From Marasmius tenuissimus (taxonomy: Eukaryota > Basidiomycota > Agaricomycetes > Agaricales > Marasmiaceae): a DNA stretch of 64,000 bases. The DNA lies in assembly GCA_029532415.1 (NCBI GenBank), contig JAQOTA010000051.1, positions 238,315 to 302,314 on the forward strand. The letters run 5' to 3'. The notes beneath the pieces were generated by a model. That model searched no databases. It was given only the letters and a program-made list of their open reading frames with translations, and was not told the DNA's origin. Both the position numbers and the translations under genes were made by a program. Of this stretch, positions 10,574 to 21,809 are shown piece after piece. Every line of letters begins with the position of its first letter. The first letter of the stretch is position 1.

Positions 10574-11620
10574 ATGAAGCTCAACTCACATTTCTTCCAG
10601 ATATTTGCTTTATCCATCGTCCATTGCCACCCCGGCCGAAATAGTCTCCTTCAGGAGCTGGCTGCTGAAGGCCCCCACGGAGATCTAAGCAAGGACGACC
10701 CAGGTCATCGCTCCCCACGTTTCTTTGCCAACTCTTCGACACGGAATATAATCGCCTTATCGGCTTCGCTCGCAGTCACCGTCGATGCGCTTGATCATAT
10801 GGTTTCGTCGGAATCGAGGGAGGCGTACAAGCACACCATTAGCGAGCGGCACCTGAAGATCGGCAACTCAAGACAGGAACGGATCTGGACGTGAAAAAAT
10901 TGTCAGCATGCTTCTCTCGCCGAACCTCAGCAAACTCACGGAGATTAACTTACGATACTTGAGTTTTCGTCCGCCTCCAGGCGCCCGTTGCTGGAGATCC
11001 AAGAAAGAGTAATCTGTGCCGTTAATACCCCACGTCTCTTCAACACGGAATATGATCGCTTTATCGGTCGTCTATCCGGCTGATCGAGCATTGGGGAGGC
11101 GTGCAAGAGCACCAGTAGTAAGTCACGCTGAATTGATATGCAGGCATTCCCCTTTCCTACGAATCGTTAGATATCATCTCGTGGAAATGGATGGCGATCT
11201 ACAAACGTACCTCCTCACGATGTGACGACGAAAACTTTCTCTGCATCCCAAAATTCATCAATCCATTCCGTGCAGCGATTCCGTTCAAGTAGTGGGCTGA
11301 CTGCCACACTTTCATCGAGCTGGTACCGACGTAATAAACTTTGCCATCGTGCAATGGCTTCATCGTCTCTTCGGCGGGGGTATCATGATCGTGACAGTGA
11401 ACTTGGAGGAGATTGATGCAGGGTGTCTTCATACGCTTGAGCGAGCCGCCTACTGCGTTGAAGATGACAGCACAAGAAAGGCCCTCTGGTTGTTATATCG
11501 GTTGTGGTTGTGCAAACATTGGCCAACGTTGGCCTTGACACCAGGTTCATCAGCGACGAGTCTATAGCATCCCATGGCGATAGGTACCTGGTTTAGGGGG
11601 GAGCTTGTATTGCATCATTG
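10574..11620 (-). pseudogene. Aldo-keto reductase, middle and C-terminal relic with duplicated last exon (unit A)
   Basis: On -, 11199-11432 reads INLLQVHCHDHDTPAEE ... KVYYVGTSSMKVWQSAHY ... NGLMNFGMQ, the AKR segment with the catalytic-His region (xQCHxxDxxTPxEETM) and the S-S-M-x-A strand. Upstream (~11500-11600) a frame equivalent to YGLVADEPGVxA is broken. Downstream the final AKR exon (VEELAKKRGVxxxQIxLAW) appears twice, around 10950-11090 and again around 10610-10830, both degraded. No N-terminal third is present on this strand. Confidence 0.6.
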
Positions 11621-12470
11621 GACGACGAATGGCGGTTCTATCGTTCGGGTAACGTCCAACGCCCACGTGTCCGAGCGAGGTGGTGGATATGCAACATGTC
11701 GTTCCTGGTGGAATATCGCGTTGTGGGTACAAGGTCGGGTCAGAGGCAACGTCCACTCACACATACTTCAGGCACTCTTCTGAAAGGTGCAGGGTGTCGA
11801 CGACATCCATGGTAGATTCTGTAGCGTTGAACCTGAATGGTCGTGGATCAGGCGATATGAACAGGTTTCAAATATCCAACGAACCTCGGGGATCAGGAGG
11901 ATCAACATCCCTGCGCGGCTACCGCAAATAAACTGGGCCATCAATTTTGGGGGTGAGCTGGTTTCTGAAATTGGCATATTGGGTCGTTTTGAGGGCCAGA
12001 CAGCTCTTCGACTTCAGGAAGGCACCTCACACAGGACAAACACATCTTGTACGCTGCTTGTGAAGATAGTGTCCGGTGGATCGACGTGGATCTTCAATCA
12101 AATGTTTATAGGTGGGATGTCTGGGATCTGCCTTGCGCGTCAGTCAGAACAAAAAACACAATTAGCATTCTGTAAGCCAGACACACCTTAGTCCATTCTC
12201 CTTCTAACACGATCTTCGTAGCTCTCTATAGCAATGGATCGGCCAGGATGGCAATAACAGATCGGGTACGTGTTTTGAATATGGTAGATGCGAACGGACA
12301 CGACACGCTCACTCACCTGGGATCTGATGCAACATCGCTCGGAGAGAAGGTAAAAGACTATATTGAAGGGCTGTTTGGATCCAGCGACACTGCAGAGAAC
12401 TCCAATGGGAAACGTCAAACGCGAATTTACCGCCGTTACGATTGCCACGCACCTTGCGAGAGATCAGGCC
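11621..12470 (-). other. Conserved - strand tail region, not identified (unit A)
   Basis: The segment is present in all complete units, with fragments such as IPDIPPI (12130) and VNSRLTFP (~12420). Frames are interrupted. I recognise no family. It ends exactly at the target site of the 1637-bp insertion. Confidence 0.3.
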
Positions 12471-14107
12471 CAGTGAAAACGAACATAAATTCAGGGACTT
12501 TCAGGGCCATTGTCTGATATTGCCGGGTATTAGAATGTGACGTGACGCTATTTTGAATATTCCCAGCTATTTTCCCATATTCTGGGACACAATTGTCCCC
12601 CGACAACGGCATCTTTGAGTATTCCTAGCTATCCTCTCGTATTCCAGGACAGAATTGTTTCAAGCAACGGCATCCTTTGCACAAACAATACAAACAAGGC
12701 TCAAGGTGACCCTGGGTGGGTCTGAGGTGAGCTCGCCATTGTATTGAGCCCAAGGTACATTCACAAGATATTGTCTGATATCCTCCAGAGACCATCCCAA
12801 CTTAGCTAGAATGCAATATCACGGTGCCAACAGGATGTACTCGTCTTTACATTATCCTGGTAACGGTACATTTGGTCTACCATTATAGAGCATTGAGAGT
12901 AGGTTTGGTGATTTTGATAAGAGAATACTGAGACCAGTAACAGTGGTGATTGTCGTCGTTGTCGAAACTCTGGTCGTCGCCGGCGCTTGTATTCACCTAT
13001 GCGTGAATATAGGCGCCGGTGAGCAGCTTTGCCGCGCGAGTCCAAAATTGTCAGATTCGACACAGCCACCTGCCAGCTCACTCTCTCTTATACCGCTATG
13101 TCGCCTACTGATTTGTACTGGTCAAGTAGGTTCTTTCAATTCTCTATTCTCACTATCTTCAACACACTAACCTTGTCCTGGATACACACATAGACGCCAC
13201 ATTCACCCTCCAAACATAAACTCGAGCAGGTCGGGTCTGAGGTCACGCGACGGCGTGCATTTTTCTGTATATATGGTGCATATCTCCAGTCTCGAGTCTG
13301 GCGCAGGCTTCTTCTAATTCTCAATTTATTTTATAGCTGGTGTGCACCGCGACGACTTCCCTTTGAAGGATAGGATTGGTGTCAGAAGGTTCCCTATTCC
13401 TGGCTTGCCACCCACTTCACGTCCAACACAGCAACTAAATACAACAATATCACACCAAGATACCGAGCAGTCCCCGGAGTTATTGAAAGGTACGTACATC
13501 TGTGCTGCTGCTACTGATTCCAGCATACTAACTGATGTCTGAATATTGCATAGTTCTTTGGTGTCGGGCGCAGGAAGTGCATGCAGCAATGACACGGTCG
13601 TTTTCAGGCTCAGGTATGATGCTCTCCTTCACTTGCTTTAGATTTAGATAACTCACGACGTCCCAAATAGGCTGGATCAAGACCACGACCGTTTGTAATG
13701 ATATGGCGGCAACTGCAGTAGCTACTCCCCCTCCCCATTGATATTTTGTTGCTCTACTAGTATATTCTGCCCGTTCATACATGTCACTACAGTCTACCAT
13801 TCACTTAGTCTAGTACCACTGTTGTATTGTATGGTAGATAGTAATGATATTCAATTTCTGACAATATCTCAATGTGTGCAGTGGAATTTCAAGTAATATG
13901 TAGCAATACATGAGAAAAGCCCTGTTGCGGTCACCCGCTCATTTAGGACGTCCATAATAGCTGTGAATGGCTGGCAATGTGCAAAAAGGGTTCGATTTTT
14001 TACATTGCCAGCTATTGCCAGACAAATGCCAGATATTGGAGCGTGACCCCGCGCTTAATACCTGGGAATATCTGACAAATGCTGAGAATATGTGCTCATT
14101 TTCACTG
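12471..14107. mobile_element. 1637-bp terminal-inverted-repeat element, unit A only
   Basis: The left end is CAGTGAAAACGAACATA and the right end, reverse-complemented, is CAGTGAAAATGAGCACATA. Inverted similarity continues inward, e.g. TTGTCTGATATTGCCGGGTA against TTGTCAGATATTCCCAGGTA. It is flanked by GAGATCAGGCC (12460-12470) and GGGATCAGGCC (14108-14118), a target duplication of 9 bp or of 11 bp with one change. Units B, C and D have the uninterrupted site at ~27190, ~39770 and ~52605. No transposase is seen. The duplication length fits Mutator-like better than hAT elements, but the superfamily is not settled. Confidence 0.75.
13098..13741 (+). CDS. Small spliced reading frame inside the 1637-bp element (103 aa, 4 exons)
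   Basis: Model: 13098-13125, 13337-13489, 13554-13613, 13671-13741, introns GT..AG, all phase 1, frame maintained from ATG to TGA (312 nt). The intron at 13490-13553 has a textbook branch site (TACTAAC) before ..CATAG; the intron at 13614-13670 has ATAACTCAC before ..AATAG. The protein begins MSPTDLYWS and includes VHRDDFPLKDRIGVRRFP. No family is recognised. The last three exons are better supported than the first. It may be a captured host-gene fragment carried by the element. Confidence 0.4.
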
Positions 14108-14118
14108 GGGATCAGGCC

Positions 14119-14830
14119 ACCGAGATACATCGGGAACCTTCGAGTCGTACTGGATCATCGTCCTGGGCCGTCCAGAGTCGAGCCGTTGAATTTCGTTCCA
14201 TTTTCTTTGTTTTGCCTCATTCGAGAACATCGCGCCTTTGATCCTGGAAGACCGAAGATAGGTCGTGTTGTTTATTCCCGGCTTTGGTGTCTTGAAGATT
14301 TTTGAGTGAGATCCAAAGCCAAGATAACGTGATACGCACGATATTATACACCACAGACTTTTTCATAAAGCATCCCTGACCGTCGGGTGTCCACTGAAGG
14401 CATCTTGATGATGATGATGATGAGTTGAGAATGCTTGGGATATTCATACACGAATGAAATGGTGGTGAAAGGTTTGCGGTCAACGGAGAGGTGGTTGTAT
14501 TGATTGTTGGCGGTGTACACGAGCCATAGTGTGAGGGGAACATGGCGGTCGAGGTTGACAATGTCATTGTCAGCTCCGGAGTCACGTCGGGTAACGTAAT
14601 CCATGCAAAGCGCTTGACCGTTCTGCCAGCTGTGGGCGTCTTGAACAGGCAAGTCAATTTTCCGTGTCTGTCGAGACCTAATCGGGGTCTCGAGCTCGCA
14701 GCGCAGGGTATGCTTCGTGATTCAAATCATCAATTGCCTCGGAAGATGACCAAGGACATACCAATCGCAGGCTCCTCTGTCACTACCGTCAGTTCTCACA
14801 CCTTTCCCCTCGCTACATCCTCGCACACGA
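14119..14830 (-). other. Conserved - strand frame spanning the unit A/B border, not identified
   Basis: The - strand is open at 14344-14652 (DNDIVNLDRHVPLTLWLVYT ...) and 14217-14657 (KSVVYNIVRITLSWLWISL). In unit C the upstream part reads DRGACDWYVLGRLPRRLM ... SWRNGQALCMDYVT. The recurrence suggests a decayed gene running from ~14830 down to ~14200. A run of ATG repeats (TGATGATGATGATGATGA) lies at ~14405-14425. Family unknown. Confidence 0.3.
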
Positions 14831-14873
14831 CACCTCAAGGCCTCACGGAAGACTGGTTTATTACAGCCCGAGA

Positions 14874-15120
14874 TATATAGAAAAATAGATGAAGAAGGGT
14901 TGAGTGAGGGAAAGAGATACGAGCGGCAGTAAACCCACTTCAAACACCTCTGAGTCCAGCCCAAACATCTCCGAATCCACTCCAAACACCTTCGAATCCA
15001 CATCAAACATCTCCGAGGCCACAGTTACCTACGACCACCCCTCGAAACACGCGTCAACCCCTTCCGTAAAATGTCCAAAACATCGACCAAATGCTGACCG
15101 AAGGGGCGGAGCCACCGTCT
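14874..15120 (+). mobile_element. Truncated TA-target element (unit B)
   Basis: It sits at the same TA site as the unit A copy (14872-14873) and begins CAGCCCGAGATATATAG. The right end is missing: after GGAGCCACCGTCT the sequence jumps to GCATCGACCTCACC, which in unit A lies ~160 bp further on. A deletion removed the right terminus and adjoining host DNA. Confidence 0.7.
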
Positions 15121-15885
15121 GCATCGACCTCACCAATATTTCTTTAAAATCCCGAAGCTCATGGATTTGATATCCTGGCCGTAACTCTCTGCATAAAATC
15201 CACCTCGTCTCATGGGAAATAACAGTATACGTCACCGTTCTCGAGGTAACACCCACATCTCACAAACAGTGTTACCAGTTGGATTCAAGCCTTGATACTC
15301 CTCTATGCTTAGCCATACTACCGGCTAACCAATAAAACTTCTCCTCTCGCAAACCGCCCTCGCACCCTTCTCTACCTGACTCTGTCATTGTCTCGGACGC
15401 CTCGACCCTTCTAATCCTCTTCAATACCTCTCGTCATCATTCTCATTCATATACTACCTATACCCTCGCCACCCTCGACTCCTTCGAGCTCTCCGCCAAC
15501 AATCTCGCAGAACTATGGAATTCTAACGATTCTCCTCAACCTCGGACTCACCGACCACCGAAATCCCAACCCAGCACGCTCTGACAACCTCAGCTATTGG
15601 CCGCATGAACGAAGCACTGCGATCACCAGACTCGTCAACTCTTCCATCACACTCCTTTATTGCTGGGCCCTACGTTGCCTCAACCTCAACCCAACTCCAC
15701 ATCGCCACCCCACATCGTCAACGACTTAGCGGACCAGCCTGCTTCTTTACCTACGTTTTGAATGGATCCGTTTGCTCTATGCTCAACCCTGTTCTTCTAT
15801 CCAAACCAAATTTCATCCGCCTCGTATGTATGAAAGGGACAGACCTTGAGCATTCTGTCCCCACATCAGCGATATCTCAATCATT
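15121..15885 (+). other. Head region of unit B, no recognised gene
   Basis: Nearly the same as unit A 708-1467, including the TLATLDSFELSANNLAEL frame at ~15450-15520. A small deletion around 15540 (CTCAACCTCGG where A has CTCAACACCTCGG) shifts the frame relative to A, which argues against a functional long product. Confidence 0.35.
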
Positions 15886-16440
15886 ATGTCGAAACCAGTC
15901 AAATACCGCTGTTTAGAAGCAACATGGCACATTGAATCGTGTCATTCCAGTCGTGAGTGTTCTGCTCAATGGACGATCCGTGAAACCTATGTTGACTGGT
16001 CCCGTCCGCGCAGCTGGGACCAATGTCGACGGGCTTCGGTTCACCCGACTCCTGAGTGGAATGTGGGTGCTCAAAAAACAGATGGGTAATTGCGCATCTG
16101 ATTGTTACACGCAATCAATGGGTGTAGAAAAATTCCTCGAAATCTCGAAGGCGGCTTGAGATCACGGCATCAACTCCATCGATACAGGAGTCAGTCGCAT
16201 TATTGCATTGAAGGTGAGTAGTCGCTTGGAATGTGTAGTATGTACAGGATCACTCATCATCGACCAATGGCTTAGTACAGCTGCCCCGACACCGAATTAT
16301 TATTGCATCGAGATACTACGGGCTTGTTTGGCATCAGGGCTCACACTGACTCTAGTTTATACTACCAGCCTAAGGCAATACATTGACCAGAGAGCTGGGT
16401 CAAAACGCCGCTGGGTACATTTCTATTTTATAGTATTTTA
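15886..16440 (+). pseudogene. Aldo-keto reductase, N-terminal relic (unit B)
   Basis: MSKPVKYRCLEAT start; the intron GTGAGT..CGCAG is kept; then MSTGFGSPDS-like coding. GCGGCTTGAGATCACGGC has turned the Trp of KAAWDRGI into a stop, so this copy carries a nonsense change absent from A. The later exon frame with a stop (TATTGCATCGAGATAC) resembles A. Confidence 0.65.
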
Positions 16441-16671
16441 CCTACTTGAGCTGTGCAATATAGCGGAGTCGGTCGATTTGTTGTCTTTTATCTTTCATCC
16501 TTCGTCGACTCGAGCTCTCTCGAGCAACCTTTGAGACTCAGTCGGGGCCTCTCATGTACCCATCCATAGTACAAAACTGGTCCTTGAAATCGTGCGGTAC
16601 ATTTCAAGCAACATTCTGAATGGAATAGATACAGTAACATACAAGGTAAACAATGTGAATTCGAGTCTCAA

Positions 16672-16888
16672 CTACACATTCTTGTCGGCGTCCGGGCCTC
16701 CCACCGCCGCCCCCTGCACAGGGCCACTTGCACTACCACTCGCAGGATTTGCAGTTGCTACCAGTTGCATTGGAATATCTCCCTGTTCTGCATCCTCAAC
16801 AAGTGGACCTTGTTCATCAACTTCTCCGGGCCTAGGCTGCGGGGATGATTTCAAACCGGAGCGGCCCTCCATCTGCTCGTCGGGGTGG
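16672..16888 (-). pseudogene. DUF6535 remnant, last ~72 codons only (unit B)
   Basis: The frame ends VQGAAVGGPDADKNV-stop exactly as in the intact copies and is readable back to EQMEGRSGLKSSPQP. At 16888, after CTCGTCGGGGT, the match to units A and C stops and transposase sequence begins. Everything upstream (membrane region, N-terminal exons, promoter) is absent from this unit. Confidence 0.85.
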
Positions 16889-18003
16889 GACGCAATGTGT
16901 ACGGACTTGAAGGATACCCTGTACATTATCAATCACAATTGTGAGGATGTGATACACATAAAGCTTATGAGGAGTCTCACCTTTGTCCACAAGAATATAG
17001 CGTTCATCAGTGAGGTACGTGGTATGATTTCGCCACAGATGAGAGTTCTTGAATACCCGTGAATCAGTAACGCTTGCTGGCCAGCCAAGCTCCCAGGATG
17101 TGAACCAGATATCATGGTTTACTGTTGCTTGTACTGCAAACTGTGATGACATGGTTAGCCAAATTCCCTGTTAATCTATTTCAAAAAAACTTGCCCCGAT
17201 TGACCCCTTTCGACTTAGAAAGTTGTTACCGACCACATCTGGACGCCTGTCTGCTGGAATGATGGTACCATCACAACTCCCAACACAATTAGAAAACCGA
17301 ATCTTCCTCTCAATCTCAGCCATTGACTCCTCCTGCTCCTCTTCTGACATCCAGCTTCCAAATCTATCCCGTAACTCGCGAATTGCTCGAGTGACACAGC
17401 GACAGTATAGAACAACAGTCCCTGTGGCAATGCTCATGATGACAGCTGTCTGGTCAATAGGTGATCCCAAATGTCCATATCACACTAGAAATGTTGCAAC
17501 CTGCCAAGCCACAGGTCTCTGGGGTTTATGACCCTTTGAATGAAAGATCGGGTCTCTGGATAGTAATTCAACCAGGATGTTGAACATCTCGTGACTGACC
17601 CTTTAAGGGAAGATCAGGTGAGTTATTCAGGAAGGCAATTTACATCTAAGGGATTGGAATACCGGAACATGGCGCGGAACAATCTATCTGGCAACTGGAG
17701 GCAGCTCTGGAAAAAGTCTTGAGAGCGTGGATACCGAAGATATGGTCCCCTTGTCCCATCACCAGCAAGCTCTTCTGAGTCGTATATCAGCTCTGCACCC
17801 AGGTACATTAACACCATCGCTAACTCCTCATCATTCTCCTGCTCTTTCTTCATGGCCTCGTCAATTTGAAAGGCTTCAAAGACATCGTCATCGTGAGAAT
17901 CAAGCTCTAACATATCCTCATCGAGGGCATCAGCCGCGATAAAAAAGCTTGCTGCCTTCTCACGGAGTCTATCTTGCACCTCCGCAACTGTTTTATGCGG
18001 CAT
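16889..18003 (-). pseudogene. PIF/Harbinger-type DDE transposase, truncated and interrupted (unit B)
   Basis: From the N-terminus: MPHKTVAEVQDRLRE (18003), an acidic stretch, LPDRLFRAMFR, an intron with acceptor before VSHEMFNILVELL, then VAWQVATFLV followed by an in-frame TGA at 17480-17482 where relatives have an amino acid before YG. Then IGDPKC-antisense-free frame GSPIDQTAVIMSIATGTV, VGSCDGTIIPA (first catalytic Asp region), a short intron, FAVQATVNHD, FTSWELGWPASVTDSRVF (second Asp region), YILVDKG, an intron with GTGAGA, and YPSSPYTLRPTP. It stops there at the junction with DUF6535, so the third catalytic residue and C-terminus are missing. Both the stop and the truncation make it non-functional. 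Confidence 0.8.
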
Positions 18004-20100
18004 CAGTCACAAATCAGGAAACAGAATGAGGGGAGACGAGGAAGACGACACAAGAGGCTACTGGCGCTTAACTCGGACAAGTCGGACATGATGACGCGAC
18101 CAAGTGGAGTTTGAATGTTGGTCGTTAACGGGTAATAATTATTTTTTAGCTAACAGGAATTAAGAATTGAACTCCCCTATTTTGATGTCAGATTCCACCT
18201 GTATGTAACATGTCATATTGTAGTCATATGCGATGTGACCTCCGTGACTAGGAAAAGGACACAACAGGAACCTTTCTGTATAAAACTGTAGTTTATTATA
18301 CATGTTAGTCCGAGGTAAAATGTGGGACAAACATTAATGTAAACACAAGGAGGTTGTAGGTGCCAGGTCCAACAGGCACATGTGATTTGATATCATTACA
18401 CTGGCCACCGGGCTGCAGGGCCAATCCTTTGTTTCGGGGCAAGCTCAGTGGCCTGTGCTCGGCACTCAGCGGTAAGCTGTGAAGACAGCTACAAACCTAG
18501 GAGCCTGTGAGTGCATCTCACTCAAAGACCATCACAGTACCACCTTACTAGCTTTAGTCCAGGACTACCATCAATAATCAGCAAGATGGAAATGAGAAAG
18601 TTGAAAGGAGTGATTGAGCAATAGAGGCTGGGCAAGCGACTAGCCACAACGATTGAAATCCTCAAGCAATCACTATCATTTTGAAATAAGGCTTTTACAC
18701 TCAAAATTGCTGCCGTTGCCGGCCCACCGGATTTTAAAACTTTAAGAGAAGCCGGGGCAGCAAGTATTCCGGTGTGACAGCCACACGATGGCATTGATGA
18801 TTTGATGTTGATGCCGGAGGCAATCCGGTACAGCGCAATATCTGGAGACTGGGTGTTATTGTCGACTTAAGAGTATCTAGCACCTTTAGATCTATGTGTT
18901 TCTGTAAAAATGACGAATAAATCACGTTCAATCCGAGTCTCATGACCTCGGACAGAAAGACAGGCTTGATACTGAGTTGCTGATCCTGGACCGGGCTGGA
19001 CCCAATGCCGCTGCCGAGCCAGGGATGGTCTTTGATATTCATGGTCCAAAAATCAGGAGTACGTCGATGCTTGTTCCCGTACGGCCACTCTCTGACTTCC
19101 CTTTGTTCCAGAAGATCAGCCGGCATCAGTTTGAATGTGAAACAGACAATACCTTCACGTTAATGCTTGTGCCCGTGGGGTTGCTTTCTGACTTCTCTAC
19201 TGCTCAAATTGATTGCAGTTTAATACATAAAAGTCTTTGCTTTGGTCACACTATCCTATCGATTATGACAGTGATATGACATGTTACATACATGTTACAT
19301 CCATGCATCTTACCCTGGTCTATCTCACCTAGTCACATCACACTTGGCTAGTCACATCACTTCCAGACCCATTCCGGGTACTTCCGGGCTATTATTTCAG
19401 TCCATTCCAGCACTATTCCATCCCCGGCACTCAACCTTCACTTCCGCACTTCAGTCTCTTACAACAAGTCCATCCCCGGAACCTCCGCCACTTCTGCCTC
19501 CGCTTCCGGGACTCTTTACATTCTTCATTCTGAGTTATTCTGACTTACTTATCTCCGACTTCCGAGATATTCCCACGCTCACTTATTCTATTCATATCTT
19601 CATTCCATCACGCACATATTCATTTCCGGTTCATTTCCCTTCCGGTATTATTCTCCCCGTGTTTGACTTCCATATGATACATCAACCTTTCCCGCACTTG
19701 ACTCACTTATCATTCATTCATTTACTATAACCCTATATAAGCTCTATACTTCTATCCTGTATCAGAAGACTCGAAATCAACCAGGTTTCAATCTGGGTCA
19801 ATCCCCATCATGACTCTAATGTCTTTCCTTCTCTCTCGCAACTTGTCCTCTTAGTCTAGTAGAAGGACAGCTCAGTTCATGGTGCTGTTGGCGAAACCTT
19901 CAGCTACTGTCTGCTCTAGATCCGTTGCTCCCACACTCCTTCATCATATCTCTTTCCTATCCATCTATCCGACAGCATATAAAACCCCATATCTTATCTT
20001 ATCCCTATCTGATCCGCACGATCCTAACAATACAGGTGGAATCTGACATCAAAATGCCCCCAGTGACAACACGCATAATGCTTGCCAGAGACTTTACTCT
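18004..20100. other. Single-copy DNA of the unit B insertion, no gene recognised
   Basis: This has no counterpart in the other units. It should contain the 5' end of the Harbinger element, but with its partner end lost I cannot define the inverted repeat. The - strand is open at 18734-19126 (130 codons) without a recognisable motif. 19300-19720 is pyrimidine-rich with many TTCCGG/CCGGAA motifs. Similarity to the other units resumes near 20100 (GAACGGCCACC, as in unit D at ~45710). Confidence 0.5.
19734..19740 (+). promoter_or_regulatory. TATA-like box, unit B insertion
   Basis: TATATAA follows a pyrimidine/TTCCGG-rich stretch; a second candidate, TATAAAA, is at 19978-19984. Both lie upstream of the ATG at 20189 of the BTB relic. 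They could supply a replacement promoter in this unit. Sequence evidence only. Confidence 0.25.
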
Positions 20101-20188
20101 CTGAACGGCCACCTTGTCTCTGAGCTCATCGCTAACTAGCTTCTACACGCTCCTTTCTAATTCATTCATTCTTTTCACAGACTCTACT

Positions 20189-21723
20189 ATGGATTCACTA
20201 CCGACAGTATCAGCGATGGAGAATCACCGGTCGTCGTCCCGCTCAACCTCTACATCCTCAAGCTACGAATCACCAACAACTGCAACATCTTCAAACACCG
20301 CCGAGTCTCCTTCTTCCTCTCCAAGCCCAAGCTCACCTTCAAGACTATTTACGTTCAAATACGATCTGGAACCCTCCGATAATGATATCCGGACGGTTTC
20401 TTCGCCCATCTCCAGGCTCTTTTCTACCCCAGTCCAAACACCTTCCAGTTTCCCTTCTCGCACATCTCGAGTAGCTCGATTCAGAGTAGAATCAAACGGA
20501 GTACCGTCTCGTTCCCCAACAAGCTGCATGCTCCAATACCCCGCCCCCGTGCAGCTCTCATCCATTACTCGGAGCTCTGGTTCAGCGATGGGGGCATCGT
20601 ATTGATCGCCGAGCAGAGACTCACTTCCTAACTACAGGGTGGAGTAACCGCACGACACTTGGAGGTATTGGCTGAGGTGCTCGGGGGCCCTCAGTCTGCG
20701 GACATGAAGATCGTCACGGAGGAACTGGAGGGTCGTCAAGACGTCAAAATGGCACACGATAGGGTGGATGACGTTTACAATTTCCTCAGGTCGCTGTTGA
20801 CGAATCGCATGCTCTTCTATTTCCCTACTGCCGCCGGTACTGACAATGTCCATAGGCACTTCATGAAGAGACGCCGAGGAAGCCAACTCCCTTGCCTTTC
20901 AAGCACGCCTCGCCTTTCGACGAAAGACATCATACCAACTTCATCACGGAGACGTCTCGATCAACTATCTTCCGACTCGCCTTTGACTGTCAGCGTCTTG
21001 ATTTACTTTCACTGCTCCAAATCCTCCCCACCACTGGTCATCCTCGTCCTCTATACTGAAGATCTGATCCCTCCCTCCCTCCCACCCGCTCGGCCTTCCG
21101 CCAGGAAGCGATACACCACTCAAATCTTCCCCTCGAGATGTCCCGAGCTCACGAAGCCAGCCGCTGCTCTCGCCTCGGGAGTTCCTTCGTCGCATTAACC
21201 TCTCAAGCTGCTGCAACGAGGTTGACCTCCACACAACCGCCTTTCGATTGGAATTGGAATGAATAGTGTCTCCGTGTCATCGATGCCGGAGCCTCTATCT
21301 CCGGCTGCACGTCAACTTCGATTTGGGGAGGGGGCATCTAGGATGGTGGGGATACAGATTCAGGACAGCAAGTCAACGCGGGGACCTGGTCAATGGAATG
21401 ACCGAGCCTGGGTGCACACCCAGCCGAGGACATTGTATTGTGGTTCGTCACGACGGGGGGATGTATTCGGAGTTGAGGAGAAGATTGAACACTTCGATGG
21501 TTTACACACAAGGTTGGTTCAATATTCTGAAGACCTTGAAACGATTTCGCTGACTCGTTGGCTCTCGACAGGAAATCGAGGACACGAAATGAGGACTAAG
21601 GCAGGAAGCCTTGCACCGCTGTACGTTGGGTTATTCTCGGTGGCTAGTTTCACTGCGTATGCACCAGATTCGATTATACCGCAATGCCATTCTGTATCTT
21701 CCAAACGACGTCCGAATGTATGA
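20189..21723 (+). pseudogene. BTB/POZ-domain protein relic (unit B)
   Basis: ATG at 20189 opens MDSLPTVSAMENHRSS, then a long Ser/Thr-rich stretch, the longest intact N-terminus of the five copies. Near 20560 the frame must shift to read HYSELWFSDGGIVLIAEQR, followed by a stop at ~20630, and again to read ADMKIVTEELEGRQDVK (~20700). DDVYNFLRSLLTNRMLF at ~20767 is the BTB C-terminal helix region. The 3' part includes EEKIEHFDGLHTRL (~21477). Broken by at least two frameshifts and one stop. Confidence 0.65.
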
Positions 21724-21809
21724 GAGAACTTATCATGGATGATATATCGGCTCGAGCTACTTCAACTACGACGAGGAAAGAACAAGACACGTCGTCATGT
21801 TATATGATA

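Larger units (their letters stand above)
1..14573. repeat. Tandem unit A (~14.6 kb) of a five-copy composite array
   Basis: The opening bases (CTCCGGAGTTGCGT, then an AATCCATGCAAAGCGCTTGA core) recur near 14574, 27653, 40247 and, degenerate, 53076, each time followed by the same gene order. Unit A carries head region, AKR relic (+), DUF6535 gene (-), BTB relic (+), membrane-protein relic (-), gene G relic (+), AKR relic (-) and a - strand tail. It is the longest unit because of a 310-bp element at 291 and a 1637-bp element at 12471. The border is arbitrary: the true duplication junction cannot be placed because the window starts inside the array. Confidence 0.9.

Noticed and set aside
12471..14107. 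hAT assignment for the CAGTGAAAA-ended element
   Set aside because: hAT elements make 8-bp target duplications; here the duplicated flank is 9 bp, or 11 bp with one mismatch. Left open, with Mutator-like as an alternative.
18004..20100. Inverted repeats and TWA target site of the Harbinger element
   Set aside because: Only one side of the element remains, so no terminal repeat pair can be demonstrated.
20263..20565. 100-codon - strand ORF opposite the Ser-rich N-terminus of the BTB relic in unit B
   Set aside because: It is the antisense of low-complexity Ser codons; the + strand frame has the family-like composition and context.
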